The translations under genes and the position numbers were made by a program. 64,000 nt of DNA, from positions 62,001 through 126,000 of the forward strand of contig JACKEO010000001.1 in assembly GCA_020632955.1 (NCBI GenBank), in the 5' to 3' direction. Below, piece after piece: positions 7,346 to 19,262 of this stretch. The notes below the pieces were generated by a model. It did not search any database. It was not told the DNA's origin and was given only the letters and a program-made list of their open reading frames with translations. Numbering within the stretch: the stretch's first letter is position 1; each line of letters starts with the position of its first letter. This DNA comes from Alphaproteobacteria bacterium (lineage in GTDB: Bacteria > Myxococcota_A > UBA796 > GCA-2862545).

Positions 7346-10273
7346 TCAGCCGTCCCCGGGCCAGGGCGACGTGGCCTGCACGATGCGCCGCGCCGCCTCC
7401 TCGGGATCCACCCCGTCGACGGCGGCCTGCGCGACGGCTGCGGCGAGGTCCGGGTCGCGCAGGTCCAGGGTGCGCATCACCCACGCGGGACGGTCGGCGG
7501 GCGACAGGGAGGACAGGCGGGCGCGATGTGCCGCGAGCCCGGCCACCTGGCCCGCCACGAGCGCCTGGGCGGCGCGGGTGAGCTCCAGACGGGGCTGGAG
7601 GCCGCCGGGCGCCGACACCCGCCACGTGGCCCGGCGCAGGAGGCGCTCCACGTGCACGCGCGCGAAGTGCACCAGCTCGGCGCTCGCCGCGTGGTCCTCC
7701 AGCCCGTCGGTCGACAGGGCCACGTCGTAGCCGCCGAGCCCCGCTCCGCCGCTCACGAGCACCGTGCTGCGGACGAAGCGCCAGCCGTCGAGCCCCCCCT
7801 CCTCGGCAGCGGGCCCGTCCCGCCGGCCGATGAGCAGCACCGACACCGACCCGCCGTGCTCGGCCTCCCAGGCCATCGTGAACGGCGCGCCCGTCGCGGG
7901 TCGCGCGCCCACCCGGCGCGCCAGGTCGAGGACGAAGCCCAGGTGGGCCCCCTGGGCGTGCTGCACACGGAGGCAGCACACGGCGGGATCCAGCACCACG
8001 CGCTGGTGGGCACGCACCACCTCCCAGCCGCCGGCCGACAGCTCGCGGGAGGGACGCAGGCCGTCGCCCGCGATGGCCACCAGCCAGCGACCGGGCTCGG
8101 CGGCCGCCGCCTCGCAGGTCTCGTCGAGCCAGCGGGCGATGCGCTGCTGGATGCGCTCGCCGTCGAAGCCCACGTCGATGTCGCGTCCCGACGCGCCCGG
8201 CAGGAGCTGACCGTCGCCGAGGTAGCGGCGCCAGCCCCGCCAGCGCTCGAAGCTGTCGGCGGTGACCTGCCCCGCCTCGATCACGGGCGTGGGCACCTGG
8301 AGCCCGGGACGTCGCTCCATCGCCGAGGCGAGGGCCTCGGCGCCCGGAGGACGGATCTCCCAGCCGTCGGCCACGCGGTGGGGCACGAGCGAGGCCACCA
8401 GGTCGCGGTCGAGCACGCCGGAGGTGCGCATCACGCGCGCCAGGTGGGAGCCCAGGGACCCCGCGGGCACCGGCACCGGGCGGGTGACCACCGCCGCGAG
8501 GGCCTCCACGCTGCGGGCCCGGTGCCACGCGAGGAGCCGTGCGCGCGCGCGCTGGACCGCCTCGGCACCCTGGAGCCGCAGCGCGCCGTCGTCCGTGCGC
8601 GGCAGCGACGGATCGTCGAGACCGAGCTCGGCCACCGCGTGGCGGTGCCGCTCGGTGAGCTGGTCGACCAGCGCGGTGGCCGCGCGCAACAGGGCCGGCC
8701 GGGCACCCACGATGCCCGCACGGTGCACGTGCACCCACACGTCGTCCCCGTCCGGCTCGGGCGTGGCCGCCTCGACGAGCAGGGCCACGCCCACGTGGCG
8801 CACGTCGCCCGTCTCCAGGGCGCGGCGCAGGTCGCCCACCGCCACGAGGGCCACTGTGTGTGGCTGCCGCGGCGCCACGCACAGCTCCAGCGTGCCCCCC
8901 GTCTCCACCACGTCGTCCAGCAGCCCGGCCAGCGCGTGGGCCTGGGTGCCCCGGAGGAGGTGGTGGCGACGCACCGGCACCCCGGACTCCAGCGCGCGTC
9001 GCAGCGCGTACCGCCAGCGCAGGGCCGCCCGCTGATCCCGCTCGTCGCCGCCGCCGTCCCCCCGACCGATCACGGTGAGCCGCCGATCCGGATGCCCCGG
9101 CGGCAGACGCACGGTGCGCAGCAGCAGCTCCGCACAGGCATCCAGCGTGCGACGCGCCGTGGTGGTCACCTGCACCACGCCCCGCTGCCCTTCGTCGGCC
9201 GCGAGGACGTCGAGCATGCGCTCGATGGCGCGCGCCTGGGCGTGCGCGTCGACGTCCGTGCCGGGACGCGCCTCGGGGTCCCAAGGACGCTCCTGGCACA
9301 CGAAGTACAGGTCCTCCCCGGGGCCCGCGGTGGGGGCGGGCATCACCATCGTGAAGGGAGACTCGGCGCGCACCTGCTCGGCGGCGCCACGTCGGAGGAT
9401 GATCTCGTCGGCCTCCACGCGCTCGAAGGAGGCGAGCGCGCGCGGTGCGCCTGCGCGCCCGCCCCCGGGCTCGCCCCCCACATGGCCGACGAAGCGGTAG
9501 GGCGCGGTGCCCACCGGGGCCTGGCAGATGCGCTCGGTCATGTCGTAGACCTGCAGCTCCAGCCCCGGCAGCGGCGGCGGCGGCTCGTCCCACAGGCCGA
9601 GCAGGTGGAGCAGGCGCACGGTGACCGACCATGCCCGCGCCAGGTTCTCCTCGTCGTCGTGCTGGCCCGCCTCCAGGGTGAACCCCAGCCGGGGGCCCTC
9701 CTCACCCGCCTCGAGGCCCGCGTTGGCGCACAGGCCGCCCTCGAGGATCCCCCGCTCGTGCACGCCCGTGACGAGGCGGGCCACCCCGAGACGCTCGGCC
9801 AGCCGGGCATGCCGCAGGTCGTCCCGGAAGAGCAGGAAGACGGGCGAGGGACGGCTCGTGGAGTGCAGGTCGAGGATGGCCGTGCCGTCGAGCACCAGCG
9901 GGGCCAGCTCCAGCACGCGCCGTTCCTCGCTGCAGCGCGCCTCCGGGCTCCGGGCCGCCATCGTCGCCAGGCGCGACGGCGACCAGAGCCGGTTCATGTC
10001 CACCCCGTCCGGGGTGTGGCGCAGGTCGAGGGCCCGCGCGTCGAGGTTCGCGACGATCCCCGTGAGGGATCCGCGGACCAGGTGCCGGGGCGCCTCCTCC
10101 CGGAGACGGTCCAGCACGCGCTCCCCCACCCACTCGTTGCCGTGCTGACGACCGACCACCACGAGGTGGGGCGCATCCGGCGCGGGCTCCCCGGCCTGGA
10201 GACGCCACGCCCCCGCCACCGGGAGGGGCACCTCGCGCACCGGGAGCCGAGACAGGGAGGACGGGGAGCTCAT
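7346..10273 (-). CDS. AstE/AspA-like zinc deacylase with a very large C-terminal extension
   Basis: A 975-aa protein. The first 300 residues look like the succinylglutamate desuccinylase/aspartoacylase branch of M14 metallopeptidases: GRQHGNEWVGE supplies His and Glu zinc ligands, VANLDARALD and GVDMNRLW match the Asn/Arg substrate-binding region, DLHST supplies the third zinc ligand, and TLEAGQ carries the catalytic Glu. Family members are normally about 320-370 aa, so about 600 residues are extra. That part is mixed alpha/beta, without a recognised domain or membrane helix. The ATG is at 10271-10273. The likely reaction is hydrolysis of an N-acyl amino acid or similar amide; the true substrate is unknown. 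Confidence 0.7.
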   Translation of the reverse strand: MSSPSSLSRLPVREVPLPVAGAWRLQAGEPAPDAPHLVVVGRQHGNEWVGERVLDRLREEAPRHLVRGSLTGIVANLDARALDLRHTPDGVDMNRLWSPSRLATMAARSPEARCSEERRVLELAPLVLDGTAILDLHSTSRPSPVFLLFRDDLRHARLAERLGVARLVTGVHERGILEGGLCANAGLEAGEEGPRLGFTLEAGQHDDEENLARAWSVTVRLLHLLGLWDEPPPPLPGLELQVYDMTERICQAPVGTAPYRFVGHVGGEPGGGRAGAPRALASFERVEADEIILRRGAAEQVRAESPFTMVMPAPTAGPGEDLYFVCQERPWDPEARPGTDVDAHAQARAIERMLDVLAADEGQRGVVQVTTTARRTLDACAELLLRTVRLPPGHPDRRLTVIGRGDGGGDERDQRAALRWRYALRRALESGVPVRRHHLLRGTQAHALAGLLDDVVETGGTLELCVAPRQPHTVALVAVGDLRRALETGDVRHVGVALLVEAATPEPDGDDVWVHVHRAGIVGARPALLRAATALVDQLTERHRHAVAELGLDDPSLPRTDDGALRLQGAEAVQRARARLLAWHRARSVEALAAVVTRPVPVPAGSLGSHLARVMRTSGVLDRDLVASLVPHRVADGWEIRPPGAEALASAMERRPGLQVPTPVIEAGQVTADSFERWRGWRRYLGDGQLLPGASGRDIDVGFDGERIQQRIARWLDETCEAAAAEPGRWLVAIAGDGLRPSRELSAGGWEVVRAHQRVVLDPAVCCLRVQHAQGAHLGFVLDLARRVGARPATGAPFTMAWEAEHGGSVSVLLIGRRDGPAAEEGGLDGWRFVRSTVLVSGGAGLGGYDVALSTDGLEDHAASAELVHFARVHVERLLRRATWRVSAPGGLQPRLELTRAAQALVAGQVAGLAAHRARLSSLSPADRPAWVMRTLDLRDPDLAAAVAQAAVDGVDPEEAARRIVQATSPWPGDG

Positions 10274-10337
10274 CGGCGCGAGGCTAACCCGCGCGCGGTC
10301 GCCCACGCCGCGCCCGCGCCCGCGGGATCGGCGCCCC

Positions 10338-13046
<2,709 letters not shown>

Positions 13047-13096
13047 GCGTCCTTCCCTGGAGCTGGCGGCCCCGGTGTCGGGTCGCGCGAGCCCGG

Positions 13097-13125
13097 ACCC
13101 TATGGGCCGTCTGTGAGCAGGTCAA
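13097..13125 (-). promoter_or_regulatory. Putative sigma70 promoter of topB
   Basis: On the minus strand TTGACC (13120-13125) and TAGGGT (13097-13102) are separated by exactly 17 bp. The predicted start of transcription lies about 45 nt before the topB GTG. Confidence 0.5.
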
Positions 13126-13207
13126 GGGAGGCGCGGACGCTGTCCCCCTCCCCGGCTATGCCCCGACGCATCCGCCAGACGCTCCTCGACACCGGGCACG
13201 TGCCTCG

Positions 13208-13942
13208 TTGACCCCTTCGCCCACCGGCCTCCCACCGCGGCCCTCGCCCGACGCCTACGAGGTCGCCTTCCACCGCGCCCTGCCCCACGGCGTGGTCAGC
13301 GGCGTGGTGCTCCCGGCCACGGCGGAGCCCGTGTCCGACGCGGTCCTGGAGCGTCTCCACCCCGACGAGGCGGCGCACGCGCGCACCCTCGCCGGCTTCC
13401 GGCAGACGAGCTTCGTGGGCGGACGACTGGCCCTGCGGGCGGCGCGCCGGCAGGTGGGCGCCCCCCTGGGTCCCGTGCTCCCCGACCCGCGCGGCACGCC
13501 CACCCTCGAGGGCGACTGGGTGGTGAGCGTCTCGCACAAGACCACGCTTGCCGTGGGCATGGCCGCGCGCGCGGCCGACGGCACCCTCGGGGTCGATCTG
13601 GAGGATCGGCTCCCGGAGCGCCTCCGCATCGCCGACCGGGTCCTGCGGCCCGCAGAGCTCGCCGCGCTCGCCGACCTGCCCCCGCACCGGGCATGGCAGG
13701 CCCTGCTCCTCAGGTTCTCGCTGAAGGAGTCGATCTACAAGGCGCTGGACCCCTACGTGCGGCGGTACGTCGGGTTCCACGAGGCGGAGGTCGACGTGGG
13801 GACGGACGGGCGCGCCGGAGTGTTCCTGCACCTCGCCCAGGGCGAGGGACCGTTCGCCGTGGACGCCCGGTACACCTGGCTTCCGGGCCGGGTGCTCACC
13901 TCGGTCAGGATTCGTCCGGACGTCGCGGGCAACGCGGGCTAA
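13208..13942 (+). CDS. 4'-phosphopantetheinyl transferase
   Basis: The 244-aa protein should transfer phosphopantetheine from CoA to acyl- or peptidyl-carrier proteins. It carries the Sfp/EntD-type signatures: VVSVSHKTTLAVG (substrate-binding His), LGVDLEDR (Mg-binding Asp and Glu, one motif spacing later) and FSLKESIYKAL (the conserved F-S-x-K-E-S/A-x-Y-K). The start appears to be TTG at 13208. A 17-codon open frame beginning ATG at 13158 ends in a TGA that overlaps this TTG, which could couple initiation. It is divergent from topB and followed by a gene 17 bp downstream. No polyketide or non-ribosomal synthase is in the window, so its carrier protein is elsewhere. Confidence 0.85.
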   Translation: MTPSPTGLPPRPSPDAYEVAFHRALPHGVVSGVVLPATAEPVSDAVLERLHPDEAAHARTLAGFRQTSFVGGRLALRAARRQVGAPLGPVLPDPRGTPTLEGDWVVSVSHKTTLAVGMAARAADGTLGVDLEDRLPERLRIADRVLRPAELAALADLPPHRAWQALLLRFSLKESIYKALDPYVRRYVGFHEAEVDVGTDGRAGVFLHLAQGEGPFAVDARYTWLPGRVLTSVRIRPDVAGNAG

Positions 13943-13959
13943 GCAGCCGCCGGGACGGG

Positions 13960-14892
13960 ATGAAGGGCATGACGACTGCTCAGCAGGCCAGCACCGAGAC
14001 CCTCTTCGCCCAGTGGCGCAAGGGCGACGCCGCCAGCGGCCAGGCCATGGCCCAGCGGTTCACCGACTGGTACTTCGCCATCTCGGCGAGCCGCCTCGGC
14101 GAGGTCGACGGCGACGGCCCCTTCCGCGAGGCCTGCACGGTCTTCTCCCGGGGCGTGGGCAAGGTGGGCGACCCGCGCCGCCTGCTGGGCTGGGCGCACG
14201 GCATCGCGCGGCAGCAGATCCACGACGCGGTGCGCCACGGCCGCCGCGACGACGGCGACATCCCCAACGCCTTCACCCGCCGCGCGTCGCCCAAGGACAT
14301 CCTCGTCCAGCTCCGCGACCACCTGCCGCGCGAGATGGGCCTGCTCGAGCACGCCTACCGGGGCGGCGACGTGCCCGATCCCATCGCCGTGCTGCACGCG
14401 CGGTACGCGGTGAAGTCCTGGCTCGCCCAGAACCTCCAGATCCCCTTCCGGGTGCTCCCCGGCGTGCCCGATCCCGATCGCGCGCCGGTGTCCTTCTACG
14501 AGTCGGGGCGCATGGCCGACGAGGCCGAAGACACCCACTTCGAGCTCTTCATGCTGCACGACATGGAGGTCTGCCAGGACGTCGCGGAGTTCGCGCACTT
14601 CGCCATCGCGCTCCGCGGCGGCCTGCCCGGGCAGCCCCCGCCCCTGCACGCGCCGGAGTCCTCCCTGCCGGAGCCGCGTGCCCGAGCCGGCGCGCCGGTC
14701 TTCAGCGCGGGTCCCGCAGGCTCCCCCCCCGGAGGCGCCGCGCCCCAGGGCGTGCCGGCGGCCCCCCCGCCCACGCGGCAGCCCGCGGCCTCGGGCGGCA
14801 ACGGCCTGCCGCTCACGCTCATCTACGGGGTCACGGCCTTCGCCATCGTGCTCGTCGCCTTCATGATGGTGCTGTGGTTGCTGCTTGGGTAG
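13960..14892 (+). CDS. Membrane-anchored protein with sigma-region-2-like N-terminus
   Basis: The 310-aa protein has an N-terminal helical stretch (LFAQWRKGDAASGQAMAQRF, then LLGWAHGIARQQIHDAVRHG) that resembles region 2 of sigma70/ECF factors. It lacks an obvious region 4 helix-turn-helix. A Pro/Ala-rich linker leads to one C-terminal transmembrane helix ending MMVLWLLLG. The ATG at 13960 follows a GGGACGGG sequence; ATG at 13969 is an alternative. Whether it ever contacts RNA polymerase or DNA is unknown; the sigma resemblance is by eye only. Confidence 0.6.
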   Translation: MKGMTTAQQASTETLFAQWRKGDAASGQAMAQRFTDWYFAISASRLGEVDGDGPFREACTVFSRGVGKVGDPRRLLGWAHGIARQQIHDAVRHGRRDDGDIPNAFTRRASPKDILVQLRDHLPREMGLLEHAYRGGDVPDPIAVLHARYAVKSWLAQNLQIPFRVLPGVPDPDRAPVSFYESGRMADEAEDTHFELFMLHDMEVCQDVAEFAHFAIALRGGLPGQPPPLHAPESSLPEPRARAGAPVFSAGPAGSPPGGAAPQGVPAAPPPTRQPAASGGNGLPLTLIYGVTAFAIVLVAFMMVLWLLLG

Positions 14893-14920
14893 GGACGAGG
14901 TCGCCGGAGGCGGCTGGCGC

Positions 14921-15703
14921 ATGGCGCCGGAAGCCCGTCGCCAGCTCCGTCTCGCGGCTGCCGAGCGCGCGCTGCGCCAGGGCGATCCCACGCGCTGCGT
15001 GGTCGAGGTCGAAGAGCTCCTCGACGACGACCCGCGCGACACTGAGGGCCTCTGGCTGCTCGCCCAGTCGCTCACGGCCCTGCGGGACGCCCCCGTGGCG
15101 GCCGAGGCCTGGCGGGCGCTGATCGAGGCCGGAGAAGACGGCGCCTGGGTGTGGGCGCAGCTCGCCGCGTGCGCCTTCGAGTCCGCCCAGATCGACCAGG
15201 CACGCCAGGCCGCCGAGCAGGCGCTGGCCCGCGACGCCACCTGTGGCGAGGCCTGGTACGTCCGCGCCCAGATCGTCGAGCGCAGCGAGGGAGCCGACGC
15301 GGCGTGGCCGCACTTCCTGCGCGCCCACCGGCTGGGCCCGCTCACCTGGCCTCTCCCCCTGGTCCTGTCTCCGCTGGACGTGGAGCGCATCGTCGAGCAG
15401 GCACTGGCCGACGTCGCCCCCGAGGTGGCGGCCCTGTGGACGGAGGTGCCCCTGCGCCTGCAGCCCTGGCCCGAGCTGGCCGTGCTGCAGGATCCGGTGC
15501 CCCCCGTGTCGCCGCGGGTGCTGGCCCTCTACGACGGTCCGCCGCCCCCCGACGCCACCAGCGGCCAGCGTCCGCCGGGCCTCGCGATCTACGTCGGCAA
15601 CCTCGCCCACCACGACCACCCGGACCAGGCCGCCGCCGCGCTGGCGGACGCGCTCGAGCAGGAGGCCGCGGACTGGCTCCCCGCGCCCGAGGCCGACGGG
15701 TGA
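14921..15703 (+). CDS. TPR protein with degenerate zincin-like C-terminal domain
   Basis: This 260-aa protein starts at an ATG preceded by GGAGGCGG at good spacing; an upstream TTG at 14885 is less likely. Residues about 5-130 form TPR-like helical pairs. The C-terminal part (VLALYDGPPPPDAT ... GLAIYVGNLAHH) looks like the small bacterial zincin family (Zincin_1, PF06262), where a Leu-Tyr-x-Gly segment precedes the catalytic HExxH helix. Here the equivalent helix reads ADALEQEAADWL, with no HExxH, so it is probably not a protease. It sits in a same-strand run with the upstream membrane protein and the downstream hydrolase. Confidence 0.6.
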   Translation: MAPEARRQLRLAAAERALRQGDPTRCVVEVEELLDDDPRDTEGLWLLAQSLTALRDAPVAAEAWRALIEAGEDGAWVWAQLAACAFESAQIDQARQAAEQALARDATCGEAWYVRAQIVERSEGADAAWPHFLRAHRLGPLTWPLPLVLSPLDVERIVEQALADVAPEVAALWTEVPLRLQPWPELAVLQDPVPPVSPRVLALYDGPPPPDATSGQRPPGLAIYVGNLAHHDHPDQAAAALADALEQEAADWLPAPEADG

Positions 15704-15719
15704 GCCCGCGCGCGGCCGC

Positions 15720-16532
15720 GTGAGCGCGTCCCAGGTGCCCCCCGGCGAGCCGCCGCTCGAGCTGGTGGTGCTGGGCAGCGGCACGGCGCTGCCCGACCCC
15801 GCGCGAGGCCCCACAGGACTCGCCGTGCGGGCGGCCGACGGCCCGTGGTGGTGGATCGACGGAGGGTCCGGCACGCTGCATCGCTCGGCGGCCGCAGGCA
15901 TCGACCCGCTCGCGCTGGCGGGCGGCCTCCTCTCCCACCGTCACCTCGATCACAGCGCCGACCTCGCGCCGCTGCTCTTCGCACGCCGCGTGGCCCGCGT
16001 GGCCGCGACGTACCACCTCGTCGGAGGCGCGGGCCTGGAGGCCCACGTCGACGCGCTCCGCACCGCCCACGGCCACGGACTCGACACCCCGCTCCAGCTC
16101 ACCGAGCTCTCGCTGGACGGCCCCACCACGATGCAGCTCGGCGGTCTGTCCCTGTCGACCGCGCCCGCGAACCACCGGGCGGGCGCGCTGCACCTGCGCC
16201 TCGACGCCGGCGGCCGCAGCGTGGTCTTCAGCGGCGACACCGGGCCGAGCCGGGCGCTGGTGGAGCTGGCGCGTGGGGCCGACCTGCTGGTGTGCGCCTG
16301 CGCCCTCGCGTCCGGCGACCCCTACCCCTTCCACCTCGACGCCCCGGCCGTCGCGGAGATCGCCGCCACCGCGCAGCCCGGGGAGGTCTGGCTCACGCAC
16401 CTGTACCCGGGGGTGGATGCCGCGCAGGCGGTGGCGTGCGTGGCGGCCACGGGCGTGCCCGTGCGACGGGCCGCCGACGGCGACCGCTGGCCCGCCCTCA
16501 GCGTGCGGGTGCCGCCTGCAGCGACTCGCTGA
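15720..16532 (+). CDS. Metallo-beta-lactamase-fold hydrolase, RNase Z-like
   Basis: A 270-aa protein with GTG start. It has VVLGSGTALPDP at the first strand, the metal motif SHRHLDHSAD (HxHxDH), a later metal Asp in FSGDTGPS and a His in LTHLYPG. This arrangement is that of the RNase Z/ElaC branch, but it lacks the long flexible arm needed for tRNA 3' processing, so a phosphodiesterase or generic hydrolase role is equally likely. It overlaps the convergent HhH gene by 35 bp at the 3' end. Confidence 0.75.
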   Translation: MSASQVPPGEPPLELVVLGSGTALPDPARGPTGLAVRAADGPWWWIDGGSGTLHRSAAAGIDPLALAGGLLSHRHLDHSADLAPLLFARRVARVAATYHLVGGAGLEAHVDALRTAHGHGLDTPLQLTELSLDGPTTMQLGGLSLSTAPANHRAGALHLRLDAGGRSVVFSGDTGPSRALVELARGADLLVCACALASGDPYPFHLDAPAVAEIAATAQPGEVWLTHLYPGVDAAQAVACVAATGVPVRRAADGDRWPALSVRVPPAATR

Positions 16533-17364
16533 AGCGCCCCCCTGTGTAGGCGTCCAGCGAGGCGGTGAGCTCGGCGAGACGCAGCTCGTCGCGCACCTGG
16601 CCCATCAGGTCGCGCTTCGGCGCGAGCAGCACGTCCACCTGCAGGCGCCGGCGCTCGAAGTAGAGCCGCGTGACCTCGCCGAGCACCTTCTCGCGCAGCT
16701 TCACCACGTCCTGCGCCTCGTTGATCACGCGGATCTGCTCGGAGGACATCACGAGCTTGTCGAGGTCCCAGGCGGCGCGCACGAGGATGGTGCGTGTCTG
16801 GCCCACGTCCGCGTCGGTCTGCACGGCCACGCCGTCGTCCTGGGACGTGGACACCGGCCCGGTGGGCGTGAAGTACTCGAAGTCGTTGCCGTAGTCGTCG
16901 GCCACCCGGTACTCGAAGCGCACCTGCGGCAGCGCCGCGAAGCCCCGACTGGCGGCGAGCCAGCGCTGCACCGTCTCGGGGCGCACCTGCGCGTAGGCGC
17001 TGGCCCATCGCTGAACCTCCGACACCGCGGGCTCGTGCGCGAAGGCGGCGAGCACGTCGTCCACGGTCTCGAAGGTGCGCGTGGCGGAGGCGGTGAGCTC
17101 CAGATCGACCCAGGTGCCCTCGCGCAGGGCACCGAGCGTCTCGTCGGCCAGCCCCGGCAGCACCCGCAGCTCCTCGAGGCTCCCCAAGCGGCCGCGCGCG
17201 GTGCGCAGCGCGACCACGGCCTGGGCGGTGGTCGCGTCGACCCCCGGCAGGGCCGCGAGCTGCTCGGACGTGGCCTGGTTGAGCAGGAGCCGGTCGTCGG
17301 CGGCCTCGGCCGCCCCGGCGAGGAGGAGCCACGCCGAGAGCGCGACCCCGCGTGCCATCGTCAT
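16498..17364 (-). CDS. Exported helix-hairpin-helix (ComEA-like) protein
   Basis: The 288-aa protein has a signal peptide (VALSAWLLLAGAAEAADD) followed by a ComEA-type double helix-hairpin-helix DNA-binding segment (LNQATSEQLAALPGVD, then GSLEELRVLPGL), about residues 28-90. The remaining 200 residues are unknown and carry an aromatic-rich stretch (EYRVADDYGNDFEYF). ComEA-like proteins bind DNA in the periplasm during uptake, but this C-terminal part is atypical. The ATG (17362-17364) overlaps the preceding gene's TGA (ATGA), with GGGAGG upstream, so it forms an operon with the propeller-like protein. Confidence 0.7.
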   Translation of the reverse strand: MTMARGVALSAWLLLAGAAEAADDRLLLNQATSEQLAALPGVDATTAQAVVALRTARGRLGSLEELRVLPGLADETLGALREGTWVDLELTASATRTFETVDDVLAAFAHEPAVSEVQRWASAYAQVRPETVQRWLAASRGFAALPQVRFEYRVADDYGNDFEYFTPTGPVSTSQDDGVAVQTDADVGQTRTILVRAAWDLDKLVMSSEQIRVINEAQDVVKLREKVLGEVTRLYFERRRLQVDVLLAPKRDLMGQVRDELRLAELTASLDAYTGGRFSESLQAAPAR

Positions 17365-19175
17365 CCACCACCTCCCGCTGCGCGGCCCGCACGGTATCGC
17401 GTGAGGGCTCCGTCGGTGAGCACGTCGAGCCAGGCGTCGATCTCGGCCAGGCGCAGCGCCCGCCGCACCCGGTCCGGCAGCGCCCTGCCCTCCCCCTCCT
17501 GCAGCAGCAGGAGCCGGTCGGAGACCAGCTGGCCGATGCGCTGCGTGGTGTCGCGCCGGTGGTCGGCCACCCGCCGGGCTCCGCTGCGCGCCGCCACGCC
17601 CTGCTCGAACGGCCCCACGAAGACCTGCGTGGTGTCGCCGTCCTGGGCGAGCACGAGCTCCTCGGGGTCCAGGGCGGCGGCGGTGCGGGCGGGCGGGGTC
17701 CACGTGGCGAACAGGTAGAGCGTGGCGCGGCCCGCCAGGTCCTCGGCGAGACCACCCCCCAGGCGGCTGCCCCGGTCGTCGCCCCGCGCCCAGCGCGCCT
17801 CCACCCCCACCTGCGGGAGCAGCCAGGTGGCGGCCGTCACCCCCGAGCCTCCGGGTGCGCGCTCGCGCAGGCCCACCCGCGACAGGCCCGCGTGCACGAG
17901 CAGCTCCACGGGCGGGAGCTCCGGCACCTCGACAGACGCCTGCTCCGCAGGCACGACCTCCGCGCGGAGCCGGAAGGCCCTGCCCCCGGCGACGACCCAC
18001 AGGTGCGCGCCCGCGACGTCGAGCCCCGTGGCGCCCCCCTCCAGGCCCTCGCCCACCGGGGCCAGCTCCGCGTCGGGGCCCCCTCCGTGGGTCACCCCGT
18101 CGGCGGACGCGACGAGGAGCCGGCCGCGCTCGTCGACGCGCAGGGCCTCCACGCCTGCCAGGGCGCTGCCGGGAGGCCGGTCGAAGCGCAGGCCGTCCCG
18201 GGTGCGGACGAGCCCCGTGGCCTCCCCGAGCCACAGGGCCCCCTCCGGACCCGGCGTCCGGGCGAGGCGGCGGGCCACACGCACCACGCCCGGCACGGTC
18301 GCCCAGTCGTCCCCCTGGCCCCGGAGCACGCCGGCGTCGGTGGCGGCCCACACCTCCTCCCCGTCGGCGACGAGGTCGTGGACCGGCACCTCCGCGCCGG
18401 GGACCTCCCGGAGGCCGTCGAGGGAAGCGCCCGCGGACAGGCCCCAGGGCCCTCCCACGGCCCAGGCTCCCCCCGCCGTGCGCACCACCGCGGTGACGGG
18501 GCGCTCGACCACGCGCACCCAGCTCCCGGTGGCCTCCGTGGCCCGCCAGAGGCCGTCGGCCCGGCCCACGAGCCACGCCCCTCCGAATCGCCAGGCGCGC
18601 GGCGGCGGCCCCATCGGCTCGCCCCCGTCCTGCACCTGCCCGAAGAAGCCGGACTGCAGCGCGTCCGCCTGGAGGCGCTGGCCCACGGCTTCGCGGGCCT
18701 CCTCGAGCGCCTGGTCGAGGTCGTCCAGCTCCTGCTCGGCCTGCAGCGCGTCGCCGTCGGGATCCTCGAGGATGCCGGGATCGTCGAGGTCGAGCCCGTC
18801 GAGCAGCTCGCGCAGCCGCACCTCCGCATCGAGCCGGATGGCCTCGTCGTCGGAGGTGATCGCAGCCTGACCCCAAGTGGCGCCCAGCACCTCCTGCCAG
18901 CCGAGCCCGCCGTCCGGGCTGGCCCAGGCGGTGCCGTCGCGGCGGAGCACGAGCACGCCGCCGTCGGCTGCAACGGCGACGTCCACCAGCTCCTCCACCC
19001 CGCGGGGCCCCGACGCCGTCCAGCGGCCGGTCGGCGACCACGAGGGCGCCTCCATGGGTGCCGACGCCGGCTCCTCGACCGCGTCCTCGGCGGGCGGAAG
19101 CGCATCCTGCGCGCGGGCGGAGCCGGGTGCGAGCACCCAGCCCAGCGCCCACAGCACCATCGCCCTGCCAGCCAT
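17361..19175 (-). CDS. Secreted propeller-like protein of unknown function
   Basis: The 604-aa protein has a cleavable signal peptide ending GSARAQDA. It then has repeated short beta units of the type GGAWAVGGPWGL, DGEEVWAATDAGVL and EGALWLGEATGLVRT, which resemble the sensor propeller repeats of hybrid two-component regulators. An Asp/Glu/Leu-rich coiled-coil-like insert lies near residues 120-165. It ends with an alpha-helical segment. I recognise no catalytic motif. The ATG at 19175 is favoured over GTG at 19178 because AGGG is 8 nt away. Its stop overlaps the HhH protein start. Both are exported, so they may work together in the periplasm. Confidence 0.65.
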   Translation of the reverse strand: MAGRAMVLWALGWVLAPGSARAQDALPPAEDAVEEPASAPMEAPSWSPTGRWTASGPRGVEELVDVAVAADGGVLVLRRDGTAWASPDGGLGWQEVLGATWGQAAITSDDEAIRLDAEVRLRELLDGLDLDDPGILEDPDGDALQAEQELDDLDQALEEAREAVGQRLQADALQSGFFGQVQDGGEPMGPPPRAWRFGGAWLVGRADGLWRATEATGSWVRVVERPVTAVVRTAGGAWAVGGPWGLSAGASLDGLREVPGAEVPVHDLVADGEEVWAATDAGVLRGQGDDWATVPGVVRVARRLARTPGPEGALWLGEATGLVRTRDGLRFDRPPGSALAGVEALRVDERGRLLVASADGVTHGGGPDAELAPVGEGLEGGATGLDVAGAHLWVVAGGRAFRLRAEVVPAEQASVEVPELPPVELLVHAGLSRVGLRERAPGGSGVTAATWLLPQVGVEARWARGDDRGSRLGGGLAEDLAGRATLYLFATWTPPARTAAALDPEELVLAQDGDTTQVFVGPFEQGVAARSGARRVADHRRDTTQRIGQLVSDRLLLLQEGEGRALPDRVRRALRLAEIDAWLDVLTDGALTRYRAGRAAGGGG

Positions 19176-19262
19176 CACGGCACCCTAGCGCAGGTCGCCC
19201 CCGCGCGCGTCGACAGCTGCGTGACGACGCGGAAGCGGGGGCGCGATGGTGCTCCGGCCCCC

